This document shows, one piece after another, positions 1-9,253 of a stretch of DNA of 64,000 nucleotides. A model generated the notes under the pieces. The model did not search any database. It had not been told where the DNA came from and was given only the letters and a program-made list of their open reading frames with translations. This stretch comes from Levilactobacillus brevis (GTDB lineage Bacteria; Bacillota; Bacilli; Lactobacillales; Lactobacillaceae), in NCBI GenBank assembly GCA_021383565.1, contig CP079699.1, forward strand, positions 1,426,001-1,490,000. The letters are read 5' to 3'. The position numbers were made by a program, and so were the translations under genes. Positions within the stretch are counted from its first letter, which is position 1, and every line of letters starts with the position of its first letter.

Positions 1-94
1 ACGCACCCAAAATCACATAAATGCGGTTTTTAATCTTAACACTCACATTGATGTAGCCCAGGTAATGGTTGACCATATCAAGAAAACTAAGCAT
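1..94 (-). CDS. Partial CDS, N-terminus of unknown protein
   Basis: On the minus strand an ATG at 94-92 follows a strong AAAGGGGG ribosome binding site 6 nt away and stays open to the window edge, giving about 31 residues starting MLSFLDMVNHYLGYINV. It begins about 20 nt after the stop of the surface protein gene 115-654, so the two probably form an operon. Function cannot be inferred from this fragment. Confidence 0.6.
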   Translation of the reverse strand, partial: MLSFLDMVNHYLGYINVSVKIKNRIYVILGA

Positions 95-114
95 TGTCGG
101 TCCCCCTTTCTTCG

Positions 115-654
115 TTATTGACCCGTGGTGTTGGTGTCATTCGTCGTGTTATAAGTGTTCGCGTGACTGTAAGTGCCCGCACCAGTGTCATCCGTCGTGG
201 TGTCATCACTGGTTGAACCGGTGTCGTCACTAGTCGTACCACTATCATCGGTCGTGGCAGAACTCGTCGTACTGGATGACGTCTTCTTCTTAGACGTCGA
301 ACCCGTGTTACCTGTCGAGCCCGTTGTGCCGGCCGTACTGTTTTCCGTTTCAGACGTGGAATTAGCCGACGAACTTTCCGTATCCGTCGATGAACTGCTA
401 CTACTGCTGTCCTTATCGGATGACTCACTGCTGTCTTTCTTTGAAGAATCGGAATCCTTCTTCTTGCTGTCGTCACTGGCCTTTTTCTTCGAATCATTGG
501 ATTGGTTCACGACTAGCGACGAACTGGTCGACGTCCGTGAAGCCCCTTCGTTGGTCTTCGTGACGGAATTGGTCACCACGTTGGTGGCCCCGAGTGCCAA
601 TGCCATCGAGACGATGGCAAACGGCGTGATAAAGGGTGGTGTCCGGTACGCCAT
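115..654 (-). CDS. Small secreted or anchored Ser/Thr/Asp/Lys-rich protein
   Basis: This 179-residue protein has a hydrophobic N-terminal segment at about residues 9-25 and then a low-complexity tail made almost entirely of Ser, Thr, Asp, Lys and Gly from about residue 40. The tail holds runs of Ser and repeated TSDD-type motifs. No LPXTG anchor or lipobox is visible, so it is probably held by the N-terminal helix with the tail in the cell wall space. Minus-strand reading is preferred because it has a ribosome binding site (GGAGGAATGTC before ATG) and because the opposite frame is only the Val/Ser-rich shadow of the repeats. No family recognised. Confidence 0.65.
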   Translation of the reverse strand: MAYRTPPFITPFAIVSMALALGATNVVTNSVTKTNEGASRTSTSSSLVVNQSNDSKKKASDDSKKKDSDSSKKDSSESSDKDSSSSSSSTDTESSSANSTSETENSTAGTTGSTGNTGSTSKKKTSSSTTSSATTDDSGTTSDDTGSTSDDTTTDDTGAGTYSHANTYNTTNDTNTTGQ

Positions 655-754
655 ATGACATTCCTCCTTCTACGTTAAATCAATGCCTCTTATTATCGCA
701 CGTTCGTTTCAAAATTTTCTCAAGTTTCTGTTAATTTTTAACTAAGTTCGGCCG

Positions 755-1219
755 TTAATTTTTCACCAACGACTGCGGTGCCGCCGTTACCCCGGCCGCC
801 TTGCATTCCGCACAAATACCATACAATTCAAAGCTGTGGCCGGTGATGTCGTAACCCGGTAGCTGGTCGGTGAAAAAGTCCATGGGGCACATCTGGAGTT
901 CGGTGACCTTGCCACAATTTTGGCAAATGAAGTGGTGATGGTGCTGATGGTGGAAGTCACACTGGTACTTCACCCGCGTCCGCTCCTGTTCCGTGTTCTG
1001 CTCCACGATGCCGACTTCCTCGAATTCCTTGAGGTTCCGGTAGACCGTGTTATGGCTCATCCCCGGAAATTCGGTCCGCATGTAGGCGTCAACCGTTACC
1101 ACATCCGTGTAGTGACCCTGGTTGGTCACCAAAAATTCCAGCAACGCGTGACGTTGCTTGGTCAACTTGTACTTATTCTTTCTTAAAATCGCCACGGCGG
1201 CGGTCAACGTGTCTGCCAT
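755..1219 (-). CDS. zur: Fur-family metalloregulator, Zur-like
   Basis: The 154-residue protein is a Fur-family winged-helix repressor. The N-terminal DNA-binding half carries the family signature MSHNTVYRNL; the C-terminal half has a His-rich stretch (HHQHHHHFICQNC), a MCPMDFF segment and a second CxxC (CAEC), the two CxxC pairs forming the structural zinc site. The segment around CPMD and the spacing GHSFELYG resemble Bacillus subtilis Zur more than PerR or Fur, so control of zinc uptake is the likeliest role (inference). I place the start at ATG 1219, 9 nt after AGGAGG, not at the longer upstream start. It follows the kinase-like and Nudix genes on the same strand. Confidence 0.8.
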   Translation of the reverse strand: MADTLTAAVAILRKNKYKLTKQRHALLEFLVTNQGHYTDVVTVDAYMRTEFPGMSHNTVYRNLKEFEEVGIVEQNTEQERTRVKYQCDFHHQHHHHFICQNCGKVTELQMCPMDFFTDQLPGYDITGHSFELYGICAECKAAGVTAAPQSLVKN

Positions 1220-1302
1220 GATGGGCGGCCTCCTCTTAAAATTTAGTCCGAAATCCTCATTAGTTTCGCACACTTTCAGTCGAAACTCAACCAATGCGCC
1301 AC

Positions 1303-1863
1303 TTATTTCGCCTGTAAGCGGTTCATCAGCGCATCTAACTTAATCTGGGTCTGTTGCCAGTTATCATTGTTGAGCTGAATCGCCTTGCCGCGTAACGCCA
1401 GTGGCATGGTCAAGTCGCGACGATACTCGGGACTGGCAAAGCGTTGCCGCAACATCTCCCGGTCGTCACCTCGCCGCGTCACCCGCGTTAGCAGGTCATC
1501 GGGCTGGCTAACCGTCAAGAAGATGATGACGGCCTGATCGCCCAGCTCCTGCGCGTAGGTGATGGCGCCCTTCGTATCTAAGACGATGGCGACGAACGGT
1601 TCCCGCTCGAATCCAGCCGCCAGCCCTTCACGTGACGAGCCGTAATGGTAGCCCGAATAGAAGACGGACTCCAAGTAATGGTTCTTGGGAAAGCTCTCGT
1701 CGGTCTCGAAGTAGTAGTCACGACCGTTGACTTCTCCCTGCCGCGGTGGCCGCGTGGTATGGGTGATGACCTTGGTCACGGGGTATTGGCGCACCAAATA
1801 ATCCTGCACCGTCGTCTTGCCCGTCCCGGTGGCGCCAGTGATGACCAACACTTTATTTGTCAT
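1303..1863 (-). CDS. Guanylate-kinase-like P-loop protein
   Basis: This 186-residue protein has a Walker A motif GATGTGKT at residues 10-17 and a THTTRPPRQGE segment plus a GRDYYFE stretch, which match the GMP-binding region of guanylate kinases. It is probably a paralogue of the housekeeping Gmk, because Gmk proteins are usually near 200 residues and linked to rpoZ, which is absent here. Substrate is uncertain. Its ATG overlaps the end of the upstream Nudix gene by 11 nt, indicating translational coupling. Confidence 0.75.
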   Translation of the reverse strand: MTNKVLVITGATGTGKTTVQDYLVRQYPVTKVITHTTRPPRQGEVNGRDYYFETDESFPKNHYLESVFYSGYHYGSSREGLAAGFEREPFVAIVLDTKGAITYAQELGDQAVIIFLTVSQPDDLLTRVTRRGDDREMLRQRFASPEYRRDLTMPLALRGKAIQLNNDNWQQTQIKLDALMNRLQAK

Positions 1864-2284
1864 GCTGGTCCCCCACTAAGAAGGTATTGGCCTGCGTCAG
1901 TAAGTCCTGCAAGTTGGGATAGCTCAGGCGCTCGTGGGCCGTCTCAAAGTCAAACCAACCGTAGTCGCTAATCTCTTCAACCTGCCGTTCAATCGTGACG
2001 TCTGCCGGAACTTGGGCGGTGTACAACACCACATGTTTATGGTGACCATTACGCATGTCGTAATCCAGATCGGCATGGAAGGTCGGGTTCACCGTGACGT
2101 TGAGACTGGTTTCCTCGCGAATTTCGCGCACCGCCGTCTCAATATCCGTTTCATTTCCCTCGACGTGCCCCTTGGGAAATCCCCAAAAGTTACTGGTCGC
2201 GCTCTTCAACAATAAATACTGCGGCTGCTGGTCGACCAAACGATAAACCACGGCACCGCTGGCATTTTCCGTTATCATCTTCAA
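1853..2284 (-). CDS. Nudix hydrolase, Ap4A-hydrolase type
   Basis: A 143-residue single-domain protein with a complete Nudix box (GHVEGNE, then REIREETSL) at about residues 40-62, the Mg-binding catalytic helix for pyrophosphohydrolysis of nucleoside diphosphate derivatives. The WGFPKGH lead-in is typical of bis(5'-nucleosyl)-tetraphosphatases. It is the first gene of a three-gene minus-strand unit with the kinase-like protein and the Zur-like regulator. The ribosome binding site is GAGGAGG. Confidence 0.8.
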   Translation of the reverse strand: MKMITENASGAVVYRLVDQQPQYLLLKSATSNFWGFPKGHVEGNETDIETAVREIREETSLNVTVNPTFHADLDYDMRNGHHKHVVLYTAQVPADVTIERQVEEISDYGWFDFETAHERLSYPNLQDLLTQANTFLVGDQHDK

Positions 2285-2439
2285 ATTGCCTCCTCGTTAG
2301 CTATGACCTCAACTTTAATTGGCCAGCAAAATAGGTATGGAGTGCTGGCCGCCGTTCAATTCATGAAACTTAACTCTACCACGAACGGCACTTAAAGTGG
2401 TCAATTTGTCAGAAAAAATTTTAATTCCGGAGAAATTGT
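2285..2439. other. Upstream region of the Nudix operon
   Basis: This 155 bp stretch has no ORF. It holds a TTGACC hexamer on the minus strand (2399-2404) that could be the -35 of the Nudix operon, but I see no good -10 at the right distance. Confidence 0.3.
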
Positions 2440-2636
2440 GATTGCCCCGCCACTAAAACCGCTGGTGGCTGTCCAATCGTCTTTCTCAAGGATTGGGCCA
2501 GACTGGCGGTATCACGGGGTTTGTCTGGCCAATGATACCACTGAAGCTCCGAGTGGTCGTCGCTATTTTTCCCCGTTAGCCGGCCCATAACTGTTCTATT
2601 TTATCCCGAAATCCCGGGTTATGGGGGATTTTTAAC
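2440..2636 (+). ncRNA. Unassigned structured region ending in a terminator-like hairpin
   Basis: Between the divergent Nudix and permease genes lies a run of consecutive inverted repeats: GCCAC/GTGGC near 2450-2469, CCAATC/GATTGG at 2473-2497, GGCCAGAC/GTCTGGCC at 2497-2530, ACCACT/AGTGGT at 2536-2557, and CCCATAAC/GTTATGGG at 2584-2626 followed by GGATTTTT. It lies upstream of the permease promoter at 2668, so it is not simply the leader of that gene. It could be an independent small RNA read on the plus strand or a decayed regulatory leader. No match to a riboswitch class I know. Confidence 0.35.
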
Positions 2637-2667
2637 TGGTTTTTCCGAAAAGTCTGACTAGCTCTCA

Positions 2668-2697
2668 TTGACTTTTAATTTACGTCTAGGGTACACT
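2668..2697 (+). promoter_or_regulatory. Promoter of the amino-acid permease
   Basis: TTGACT at 2668-2673 and TACACT at 2692-2697 are separated by 18 bp, and an AAGGAGG ribosome binding site follows before the ATG at 2732. Confidence 0.65.
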
Positions 2698-2731
2698 ATC
2701 CGAGATATCATCATTATTAAGGAGGCTTTTT

Positions 2732-4138
2732 ATGGGTATTTCGCGAATTTTTCGCCGCGAACGCTTAGATAATTATTTAAAAAGTGACCAGCATTTTGCC
2801 AAGACCATGACGGCAAAAGATCTGATGTCACTGGGCATTGGCGCCGTGATTGGAACCGGGATTTTTATTCTCCCCGGAACCATCGCCGCGCAGTACAGCG
2901 GACCCGGAATTGTCTTATCCTTTCTGCTCGCGGCCATTGTCTGTTCGACAGCGGCCATGTGTTACGCCGAGTTTGCCTCCGTCCTGCCCGTCGCCGGGTC
3001 GGCTTACTCCTATGGCAACCTGGTTTTCGGCGAAATCATTGGCTGGGTGCTCGGTTGGGCGTTGATTTTGGAATACGTGCTGGCCGTGGCGGCCGTGGCC
3101 AATTCCTTTGGCGCCTATTTTAACTCGTTTCTTGCCGGTTTCCACCTAGCCCTACCCACAGCTCTCGCTGGTCCTTACGACCCCGCACATGGGACGTACG
3201 GCAACGTGGTGGCTATCCTGGTGGTCCTGCTGATTAGTTGGTTGCTCAACCGGGGCATGCGCGAGTCGATGCGGATTAATACCGCCATCGTCTTCGTCAA
3301 GATTGCCATTATTATTTTATTCGTCCTGGTGGGAATCTTCTACGTCAAACCAGCCAACTGGAAACCCTTCGCACCGTTCGGGACCAAAGGAATCCTGCAA
3401 GGCGCCTCAACTGTCTTCTTCGCTTATCTTGGATTCGACGTGGTCTCCGCTTCCGCAGCCGAGGTCAAGAATCCCAAGAAGAACATGCCCATTGGGATTA
3501 TCGGAACGTTGATTGTGGCTTCCGTCCTCTACATGCTGGTCGCCGTGGTGCTGACCGGGATGGTCCATTACACCAAGCTCAACGTGGCCGATCCAGTGGC
3601 CTTCGCGTTAACCTTGGTCCACCAGAACTGGACGTCCGGGATCATCTCGCTGGGGGCGTTGGCCGGGATGTTTACCATGATGGTGACCATGATCTACAGC
3701 TCCTCACGGCTCATCTACTCCATCGGTCGGGATGGGCTATTGCCTAAATTCTTAGGGAAAATCGACGAAACCAACGGCACACCTAAGAACAGCCTAGCCA
3801 TTATTACCGTGGTAATTGCGCTTCTCGGGGGCTTCGTTCCCCTGGCGCAACTAACCAACCTGGTCAACATCGGGACGTTAGTGGCCTTTCTCTTCGTTTC
3901 CTTTGGTATCATTCGGTTACGGCACATCAAAGAATTACCGGCGAACTCCGGCTTCAAGGTGCCGTGGTATCCGGTCCTACCAATCGTCTCTGGACTACTG
4001 TGCTTTGGGATGATGCTCCAACTACCGGCGGAGACCTGGATTGCCTCGTCAATCTGGTTCGTCCTCGGCCTCATCATCTACTTCACTTACGGCCTACGCC
4101 ACAGCCGCCTCAATGACGACCAGCCTGAGTCTAAATAG
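2732..4138 (+). CDS. APC-family amino-acid permease (YfnA/CAT type)
   Basis: A 468-residue integral membrane protein with about 12 hydrophobic segments. The first helix holds the APC motif GIGAVIGTGIF (residues about 35-45), and the PKKNMPIGI segment after helix 6 and SSRLIYSIGRDGLLP in the cytoplasmic loop are typical of the cationic amino-acid transporter branch of the APC superfamily. It imports or exchanges an amino acid at the cytoplasmic membrane; the substrate cannot be read from the sequence. It is monocistronic, from the promoter at 2668, and followed by a structured repeat pair. Confidence 0.85.
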   Translation: MGISRIFRRERLDNYLKSDQHFAKTMTAKDLMSLGIGAVIGTGIFILPGTIAAQYSGPGIVLSFLLAAIVCSTAAMCYAEFASVLPVAGSAYSYGNLVFGEIIGWVLGWALILEYVLAVAAVANSFGAYFNSFLAGFHLALPTALAGPYDPAHGTYGNVVAILVVLLISWLLNRGMRESMRINTAIVFVKIAIIILFVLVGIFYVKPANWKPFAPFGTKGILQGASTVFFAYLGFDVVSASAAEVKNPKKNMPIGIIGTLIVASVLYMLVAVVLTGMVHYTKLNVADPVAFALTLVHQNWTSGIISLGALAGMFTMMVTMIYSSSRLIYSIGRDGLLPKFLGKIDETNGTPKNSLAIITVVIALLGGFVPLAQLTNLVNIGTLVAFLFVSFGIIRLRHIKELPANSGFKVPWYPVLPIVSGLLCFGMMLQLPAETWIASSIWFVLGLIIYFTYGLRHSRLNDDQPESK

Positions 4139-4145
4139 AACTTTA

Positions 4146-4716
4146 CATTCGCTGGTCTGCGGCTGCCAGAGTTCCGCCTGCTGTGAGGAACGGGACAAGC
4201 CACAAAACGGTCTTGTCCCTCGCCTTGAAGCCGAAAATTCACGTCTTCAAGGTCGTCCAGTGAAGTAACCTGGCCCAAAACGCCAGCTAGCTTCACACTC
4301 ACAGCTGGCTCCACTCTGGCCTCCTCCGGCCGGCTAACATTGGTGCAAATAGACTGTTCATCATTGACTCAGCCAAAATGAATCGTTGTGCCACGCACCA
4401 ACGTAGCCGCGAGTGAGCCAAACCGGGACTCACTACCGACTCCACTCGTTTTTACTAACAGCTTCCACTTATTCACTCTGGCCGCCAACGTGTGACTCAC
4501 ACTACTAGCTGAGTTAAGCCACCACCTTAGCCGTAGGCAGACAGGGATGGAGTCAGCCGTGAATGCGCAGTTAGCTGACGTCTCACAGTCAGGTTACTGC
4601 GCAGGACGTATTTGGAAACGTGCTTTTCGGCTCCAAATCGAGGTAAAAGACCGTTCCACAGGCTTTTACCGGTCCCCACAGCAGGCGGAATCCCTGTCTG
4701 CCATAGGCGACCATAA
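4146..4716. repeat. Structured repeat locus: A unit (+), B tail remnant, A unit (-)
   Basis: This 570 bp intergenic locus holds two inverted copies of the A-type unit described in the findings. The forward copy (about 4155-4325) closes with GCCAGAGT/ACTCTGGC and contains hairpins GGGACAAG/CTTGTCCC, CCTTGAAG/CTTCAAGG and GTGAAG/CTTCAC. The reverse copy (about 4547-4710) closes with a 13 bp helix and has GGTAAAAG/CTTTTACC and GCGCAGT/ACTGCGC. Between them, near 4405-4445, is a decayed piece of the B-type tail. Short ORFs inside are by-products of the repeat. Confidence 0.8.
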
Positions 4717-4757
4717 CATAAACCAACAATTTAAAATTATTTAGGAGGGTGATTCAT

Positions 4758-7196
4758 TTGCGTAATCAACAATTTTCCATCCGGCCCACACAACCGGCCG
4801 AGGCAATTCACGAACTTGAACGGGTACGTTTCTTAACCGCGGACAATCAAGAACTAACCAGCGGTAGCGCCCTATTACAGGACTTCTACGACAAGAGTTG
4901 GCCGGAATATACGACCGCAGCCGTGGTTGAGCAGCAGCTCGCCAGCCTGATGGCCTCGCCGGATACCGATGGTCTCGCCTACCTGACCAGCCACGATGAG
5001 GTGGCCGTCAGTGCCTTCTACAACTTAGCGCTTCAACGGCTGGGGTTCTTGCCAGAAGTTGATTTCGACTTAGCCGATCCCCTGGCCGCGATGGCTAAGA
5101 TTCAGCTTCCGATCGCCGATCACGCGGGAGATGTCTTCACCCTGTCCGAGCTCAAGCAAGCCTGGTATCTCCTGTTGACGACCCACACCAAAAACGGCCA
5201 AACTTTCTTGGATCATCTGACCACGCACGGTTATTTTGCCCCCTTCGTTCATGACGAAAGCGTCGAAAAGCCCCTGATCTTCAACGGCAAGGCCCAAGCC
5301 GTCTTCGACACCACCCACTTAATTCGCGAAGTGGTCTACGTCGAAAGCCCTCAGGACACCGATGACGACGGCCAACGTGATTTACTCAAAGCCGAGGTCA
5401 TTCGTCCCGCCGAAACGGAATCCGGGTTGAAAGTGCCCGTCCTCTACACGGCGAGCCCCTACAACCAAGGGACCAACGACGAGGCCGGCGATCAGATGAT
5501 GCACAACGTTAACGTCCCGTTGGAGCCTAAACAACCCAACGACCTCACATACGCCGACGTCACCGCCGAGCCGAATACACGGCCCGTTCCCGACCCACGG
5601 CCCGTGACCACCACGACCAAGACAGCCGAGGAGACCTTTGCCCGCGAACAATCCTACACACTCAACGATTACTTCCTGGCCCGGGGCTTCGCGGTCGTCT
5701 ACGCCGCGGGGATTGGAACCGTCAATTCCGATGGGGTCCGCACGACTGGGGATCCCGAGGAAACGACCTCGACCATCGCCATTATTGAATGGCTGGCTGG
5801 CAACCGCACGGCCTTTACTAGCCGGGCCGCCACGCAAGCCATTCCCGCTTGGTGGAGTAACCACGCCGTTGCCATGACCGGTCGTTCCTACCTGGGAACT
5901 CTGGCCACAGCCGCCGCAACCACCGGTGTTACCGGGCTGAAAACGGTGATTTCCGAAGCCGCCATTTCCAACTGGTACGACTACTACCGTGACGGTGGGT
6001 TGGTCGTAGCTCCCGGGGGCTTTCCCGGTGAAGACGCCGACGTTCTGGCCGAAGAGACCTTCAGTCGGCAACTCAAGGCTGGTGACTATCATCGTATTCA
6101 AGCAAAATGGCAAGCCGACCTCGCCGCCATCACGCATGGCCAAGACCGCGCAACCGGAAACTACAACCGCTTCTGGGACGCCCGCAATTACTTAAAGAAT
6201 GCCGGAAACATCAAGGCCGATCTGTTGCTGGTTCACGGGCTCAACGACTGGAACGTCAAGCCCCGTAATGTCAACAATCTCTGGAATGCCGTTCGCGACC
6301 TGCCCGTTACCAAAAAGTTGATTCTCCACCAAGGCCAGCACATCTACATCAATGCTTTCCGGTCAATCGACTACACTGACATCGTCAATCTCTGGTTGAC
6401 CCACGAGCTGTTGGACGTGGATAACCAGGCGGAGACATTGTTACCTAACGTCATTATCCAAGACAATGTGGCCCCAGAAACCTGGCATGCGACCGACGAT
6501 TGGGACGCGCCAAGTAATCCGCAACGCGTCTTCAACCTCCAACACGACGAGCTGGTCGACCAGACGACGCACGAGCCCATGGAATTTGCCACGAGCTTCA
6601 ACGACCAGTTACCGACCGCACAGTTTCAGCGTTATACCAAGGACATTGACGCCTGGGAAGCGGACTTACTGGGTGACAAGCACAACGACATGTTCGGTCA
6701 CCGTTTAATCTTCAAATCTGCCGTCTTAAAGGACGATCTGATCTTGGACGGCAAGCCAACCGTTAAACTGCAGGTCGCCGTCAACCAACCGGTCGGCATG
6801 CTGAGTTTCCAGGTCGTGGATTACAGCGAGGCCAAGCGTCTCGGGGTTAGTCCCACTTCGTTGCGGATCAACCTTGACGAGGGTTACCACTGGCGCGAGG
6901 ACAACCTGCGGGAATTCCAGACGACCAAGAGTACGCCGTGGAAGATGATCACCAAGGGCCACCGCAACCTGCAGAACCGGACCAACGCCTATCACGTTGA
7001 CTCGCTCAAACCCAACCAGTTCTATGACCTCAGTGTGACCCTACAACCGACACACTACAAGTTGTTGGCGGGCCATCAGTTAGGATTGGTCGTGTACGCC
7101 ACAGACTTTGGCATGACCGTCCGCGGGAATCAGGATCTACAGTATTCCGTTCAACTCGGCGAATCCTCGCTGACGATTCCCTTTGTTGAGAAATAG
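4758..7196 (+). CDS. pepX: Xaa-Pro dipeptidyl-peptidase PepX
   Basis: The protein of about 812 residues is PepX (family S15), a cytoplasmic serine peptidase that removes X-Pro dipeptides from the N-terminus of peptides; it is standard in lactic acid bacteria growing on protein-derived peptides. The nucleophile Ser lies in GRSYLGTL near residue 377, the Asp in [11 protein letters not shown] near 496 and the His in HQGQHIY near 527, and the C-terminal beta-sandwich domain is present. The start is TTG at 4758, because AGGAGG at 4743-4748 sits 9 nt before it; the in-frame GTG at 4749 overlaps that site. The next peptidase gene (7558) also targets proline peptides. Confidence 0.93.
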   Translation: MRNQQFSIRPTQPAEAIHELERVRFLTADNQELTSGSALLQDFYDKSWPEYTTAAVVEQQLASLMASPDTDGLAYLTSHDEVAVSAFYNLALQRLGFLPEVDFDLADPLAAMAKIQLPIADHAGDVFTLSELKQAWYLLLTTHTKNGQTFLDHLTTHGYFAPFVHDESVEKPLIFNGKAQAVFDTTHLIREVVYVESPQDTDDDGQRDLLKAEVIRPAETESGLKVPVLYTASPYNQGTNDEAGDQMMHNVNVPLEPKQPNDLTYADVTAEPNTRPVPDPRPVTTTTKTAEETFAREQSYTLNDYFLARGFAVVYAAGIGTVNSDGVRTTGDPEETTSTIAIIEWLAGNRTAFTSRAATQAIPAWWSNHAVAMTGRSYLGTLATAAATTGVTGLKTVISEAAISNWYDYYRDGGLVVAPGGFPGEDADVLAEETFSRQLKAGDYHRIQAKWQADLAAITHGQDRATGNYNRFWDARNYLKNAGNIKADLLLVHGLNDWNVKPRNVNNLWNAVRDLPVTKKLILHQGQHIYINAFRSIDYTDIVNLWLTHELLDVDNQAETLLPNVIIQDNVAPETWHATDDWDAPSNPQRVFNLQHDELVDQTTHEPMEFATSFNDQLPTAQFQRYTKDIDAWEADLLGDKHNDMFGHRLIFKSAVLKDDLILDGKPTVKLQVAVNQPVGMLSFQVVDYSEAKRLGVSPTSLRINLDEGYHWREDNLREFQTTKSTPWKMITKGHRNLQNRTNAYHVDSLKPNQFYDLSVTLQPTHYKLLAGHQLGLVVYATDFGMTVRGNQDLQYSVQLGESSLTIPFVEK

Positions 7197-7208
7197 TCTT
7201 GCCCACTG

Positions 7209-7400
7209 CACCGCCTTACCGTTCGCCAAATCTGGGCTGGAACGCTGGGGAAGGACCGGGCCAAGCCTGAAGGGACGGTCTTGGCCCTCGCTTGAAACCA
7301 CCACAATTCGGTGTTTCCAAGGCGCCCATTCATAACTGGTAAATCACCAGTCATGGATGCCCCGGCTGAGCCCAGATTTGACTCACTCACGGCTCTGCTA
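7209..7400 (+). repeat. Structured repeat, single B unit
   Basis: A B-type unit between pepX and the iminopeptidase gene. It opens with the conserved end motif CGCCTTACCGTTCGC (from 7211), closes with AAATCTGGGCT/AGCCCAGATTT, and contains GGGCCAAG/CTTGGCCC and ACTGGT/ACCAGT hairpins. The opposite inverted-repeat end is missing here, so this locus looks one-ended. The remaining sequence to 7557 shows no other feature apart from the ribosome binding site of the next gene. Confidence 0.75.
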
Positions 7401-7557
7401 ATTCTTTCATCACCAATTTGAATGCCAGTGGGTCCCTGGCTTCTCCACATCGTCAACGAAGGACCAACCAGACCACGCTTCAATTAACTTTAGTTTCGGA
7501 TTTTAACCGACAGTGCTAAACTATTAGATAACTCATTAGAAACGGGGGAATTTCATT

Positions 7558-8469
7558 ATGAAACAAGGCACGACGATCATTACCTTAGACAACGGCTACC
7601 ACCTCTGGACCAACACCCAAGGCACCGGCGACATTCACTTGCTCGCCCTTCACGGTGGCCCCGGTGGTAACCACGAATACTGGGAAGATACGGCTAAGCA
7701 ATTGGCCGCCCAAGGCTTAAACGTTCAAGTCCACATGTACGACCAACTTGGCTCCTGGTACTCCGATCAACCAGACTATAGCGACCCCGAGATCGCTAAG
7801 AAGTATCTGACTTACGACTACTTCTTGGATGAAGTCGAAGAAGTTCGCCAAAAATTGGGTATCGACAAGTTCTACCTGATCGGCCAATCATGGGGTGGCG
7901 CTTTAGTTCAGATGTACGCCGCTAAATACGGCCAACACTTAAAGGGCGCGATCATTTCCTCCATGGTTGATAACATCGACGAATACGTTGAAAGCATTAA
8001 CCATATTCGCGAAACGGTCTTATCCGCCGACCAAGTGGCTTACATGAAACAAGTTGAAGCCCAAGGCAACTACGACGACCCAACCTACCAGAGCTACGTG
8101 GACATCTTAAACGACGGCTACGTGGATCGGAAGAAGCCAGCCGCCATCTCCCACTTAATCAGCACCATGGCAACCGACGTTTACGGTGCCTTCCAAGGGG
8201 ACAACGAGTTTGTCATCAAAGGGAAGCTGAAGGAATGGAACTTCCGTGACCACTTGAAGGAAATCAAGGTCCCAACCCTGTTAACCTTTGGGGAACACGA
8301 AACCATGCCAATCGCCACTGGTAAGAAGATGGCCGAACTTATCCCTCACTCTCGTTTCGTTACCACACCTGAAGGGGGCCACCACCACATGATCGATAAC
8401 GCACCCGTTTACTACGATCATCTGGCCACGTTTATCCGTGATGTGGAAAACGATAATTTCAATGCTTAA
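7558..8469 (+). CDS. pip: Proline iminopeptidase
   Basis: A 303-residue alpha/beta-hydrolase of family S33. The oxyanion motif HGGPGG is at residues 32-37 and the nucleophile motif GQSWGG has its Ser near residue 111; the catalytic Asp and His fit TFGEHE and GGHHHM near the C-terminus. It releases N-terminal proline from peptides in the cytoplasm and complements PepX upstream. Codon use (TTA, GGT, CCA) looks more biased towards common codons than in the neighbours, suggesting high expression. A strong terminator follows at 8481. Confidence 0.9.
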   Translation: MKQGTTIITLDNGYHLWTNTQGTGDIHLLALHGGPGGNHEYWEDTAKQLAAQGLNVQVHMYDQLGSWYSDQPDYSDPEIAKKYLTYDYFLDEVEEVRQKLGIDKFYLIGQSWGGALVQMYAAKYGQHLKGAIISSMVDNIDEYVESINHIRETVLSADQVAYMKQVEAQGNYDDPTYQSYVDILNDGYVDRKKPAAISHLISTMATDVYGAFQGDNEFVIKGKLKEWNFRDHLKEIKVPTLLTFGEHETMPIATGKKMAELIPHSRFVTTPEGGHHHMIDNAPVYYDHLATFIRDVENDNFNA

Positions 8470-8480
8470 AAGCTAAACTA

Positions 8481-8525
8481 AAAACATCCAGTCAATTCCA
8501 AACACGAATTGACTGGATGTTTTTC
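8481..8525. terminator. Bidirectional Rho-independent terminator
   Basis: A perfect 15 bp stem (8484-8498 with 8506-8520) flanked by A-run and T-run lies between the convergent iminopeptidase and L,D-transpeptidase genes. Confidence 0.9.
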
Positions 8526-8554
8526 ATTTTTATTTGCTTAACAACCGAATCGAG

Positions 8555-9151
8555 CTAGTGAATCACAACCTTCATCCCATAAGGTACGTTGGTGTAGACC
8601 CACTTGGCGTCGGCCACCGATAACCGGACACAACCGTGTGAGGCGTCCGTCTTACCCAGTTCTTCGGCTTCACTCTTGATGAACTTGCCATTCTGATCCG
8701 TGGGCACACTGTGGAAGAGGTAAATCCCATGATCCTTCCAAGAAACCCAATATTTGGCCCCTTCACCAGAAGACTGATTGTAGAAGAACTTCCCGCGCTC
8801 GGCCTGAATGTAATAGGTCCCGTGCGGGGTGCCGTTCTCCTTACCCGTCCCGGTGGAGCAGTACATGGTGTAGAGGGTCTGGTCACCGTCCTTGATGTAC
8901 ACCCGTTGCTTACTGGTATTCACGTCCAGCCACGCATTCGGATGCTGCTTCAAGTTCGGATAGGCCTTGTCTTCGGATGGCCGACGCCAATTAATCTTCT
9001 TGACTGTTGCTTTTTGGGTCGTACCGGTCGTGGCCGTCTGGGTAGTCGACGTTGTCTTATCGGCTGCCGAATGTTGAATCACGCGATTGATGCCCATTGC
9101 CGCCACCACAACCAAGATCACAATCACCACTAGTTGTCTGAAACGTCTCAT
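8555..9151 (-). CDS. L,D-transpeptidase (YkuD domain), membrane-anchored
   Basis: The 198-residue protein has an N-terminal anchor (residues about 6-24), a Thr-rich linker, and a YkuD catalytic domain with the signature ending SHGCVRLS, the nucleophile Cys near residue 174. Enzymes of this family form or modify 3-3 cross-links in peptidoglycan or attach proteins outside the membrane; the exact reaction here is not known. It has its own ribosome binding site (AAAGGGA) and faces pip across a shared terminator. Confidence 0.85.
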   Translation of the reverse strand: MRRFRQLVVIVILVVVAAMGINRVIQHSAADKTTSTTQTATTGTTQKATVKKINWRRPSEDKAYPNLKQHPNAWLDVNTSKQRVYIKDGDQTLYTMYCSTGTGKENGTPHGTYYIQAERGKFFYNQSSGEGAKYWVSWKDHGIYLFHSVPTDQNGKFIKSEAEELGKTDASHGCVRLSVADAKWVYTNVPYGMKVVIH

Positions 9152-9253
9152 GCTTTGCCGTCCCTTTCTCCTGATATTTTCTCTACCGTCAACTCTAACG
9201 GATTTTCATGAAAAAGGAAATGATTTTTACCGAAACGTAATCTTCATGCAACG

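Noticed and set aside
173..658. Long plus-strand Val/Ser/Leu-rich frame antisense to the surface protein
   Set aside because: It is the complementary reading of the low-complexity Ser/Thr/Asp repeats; it has no ribosome binding site and no plausible fold.
4041..4314. Open frames inside the structured repeats (also at 12338-12728, 28848-29212, 40928-41251, 56745-57175, 60559-61231)
   Set aside because: They recur because the repeats recur, change frame between copies, and lack ribosome binding sites; base-pairing is conserved, codons are not.
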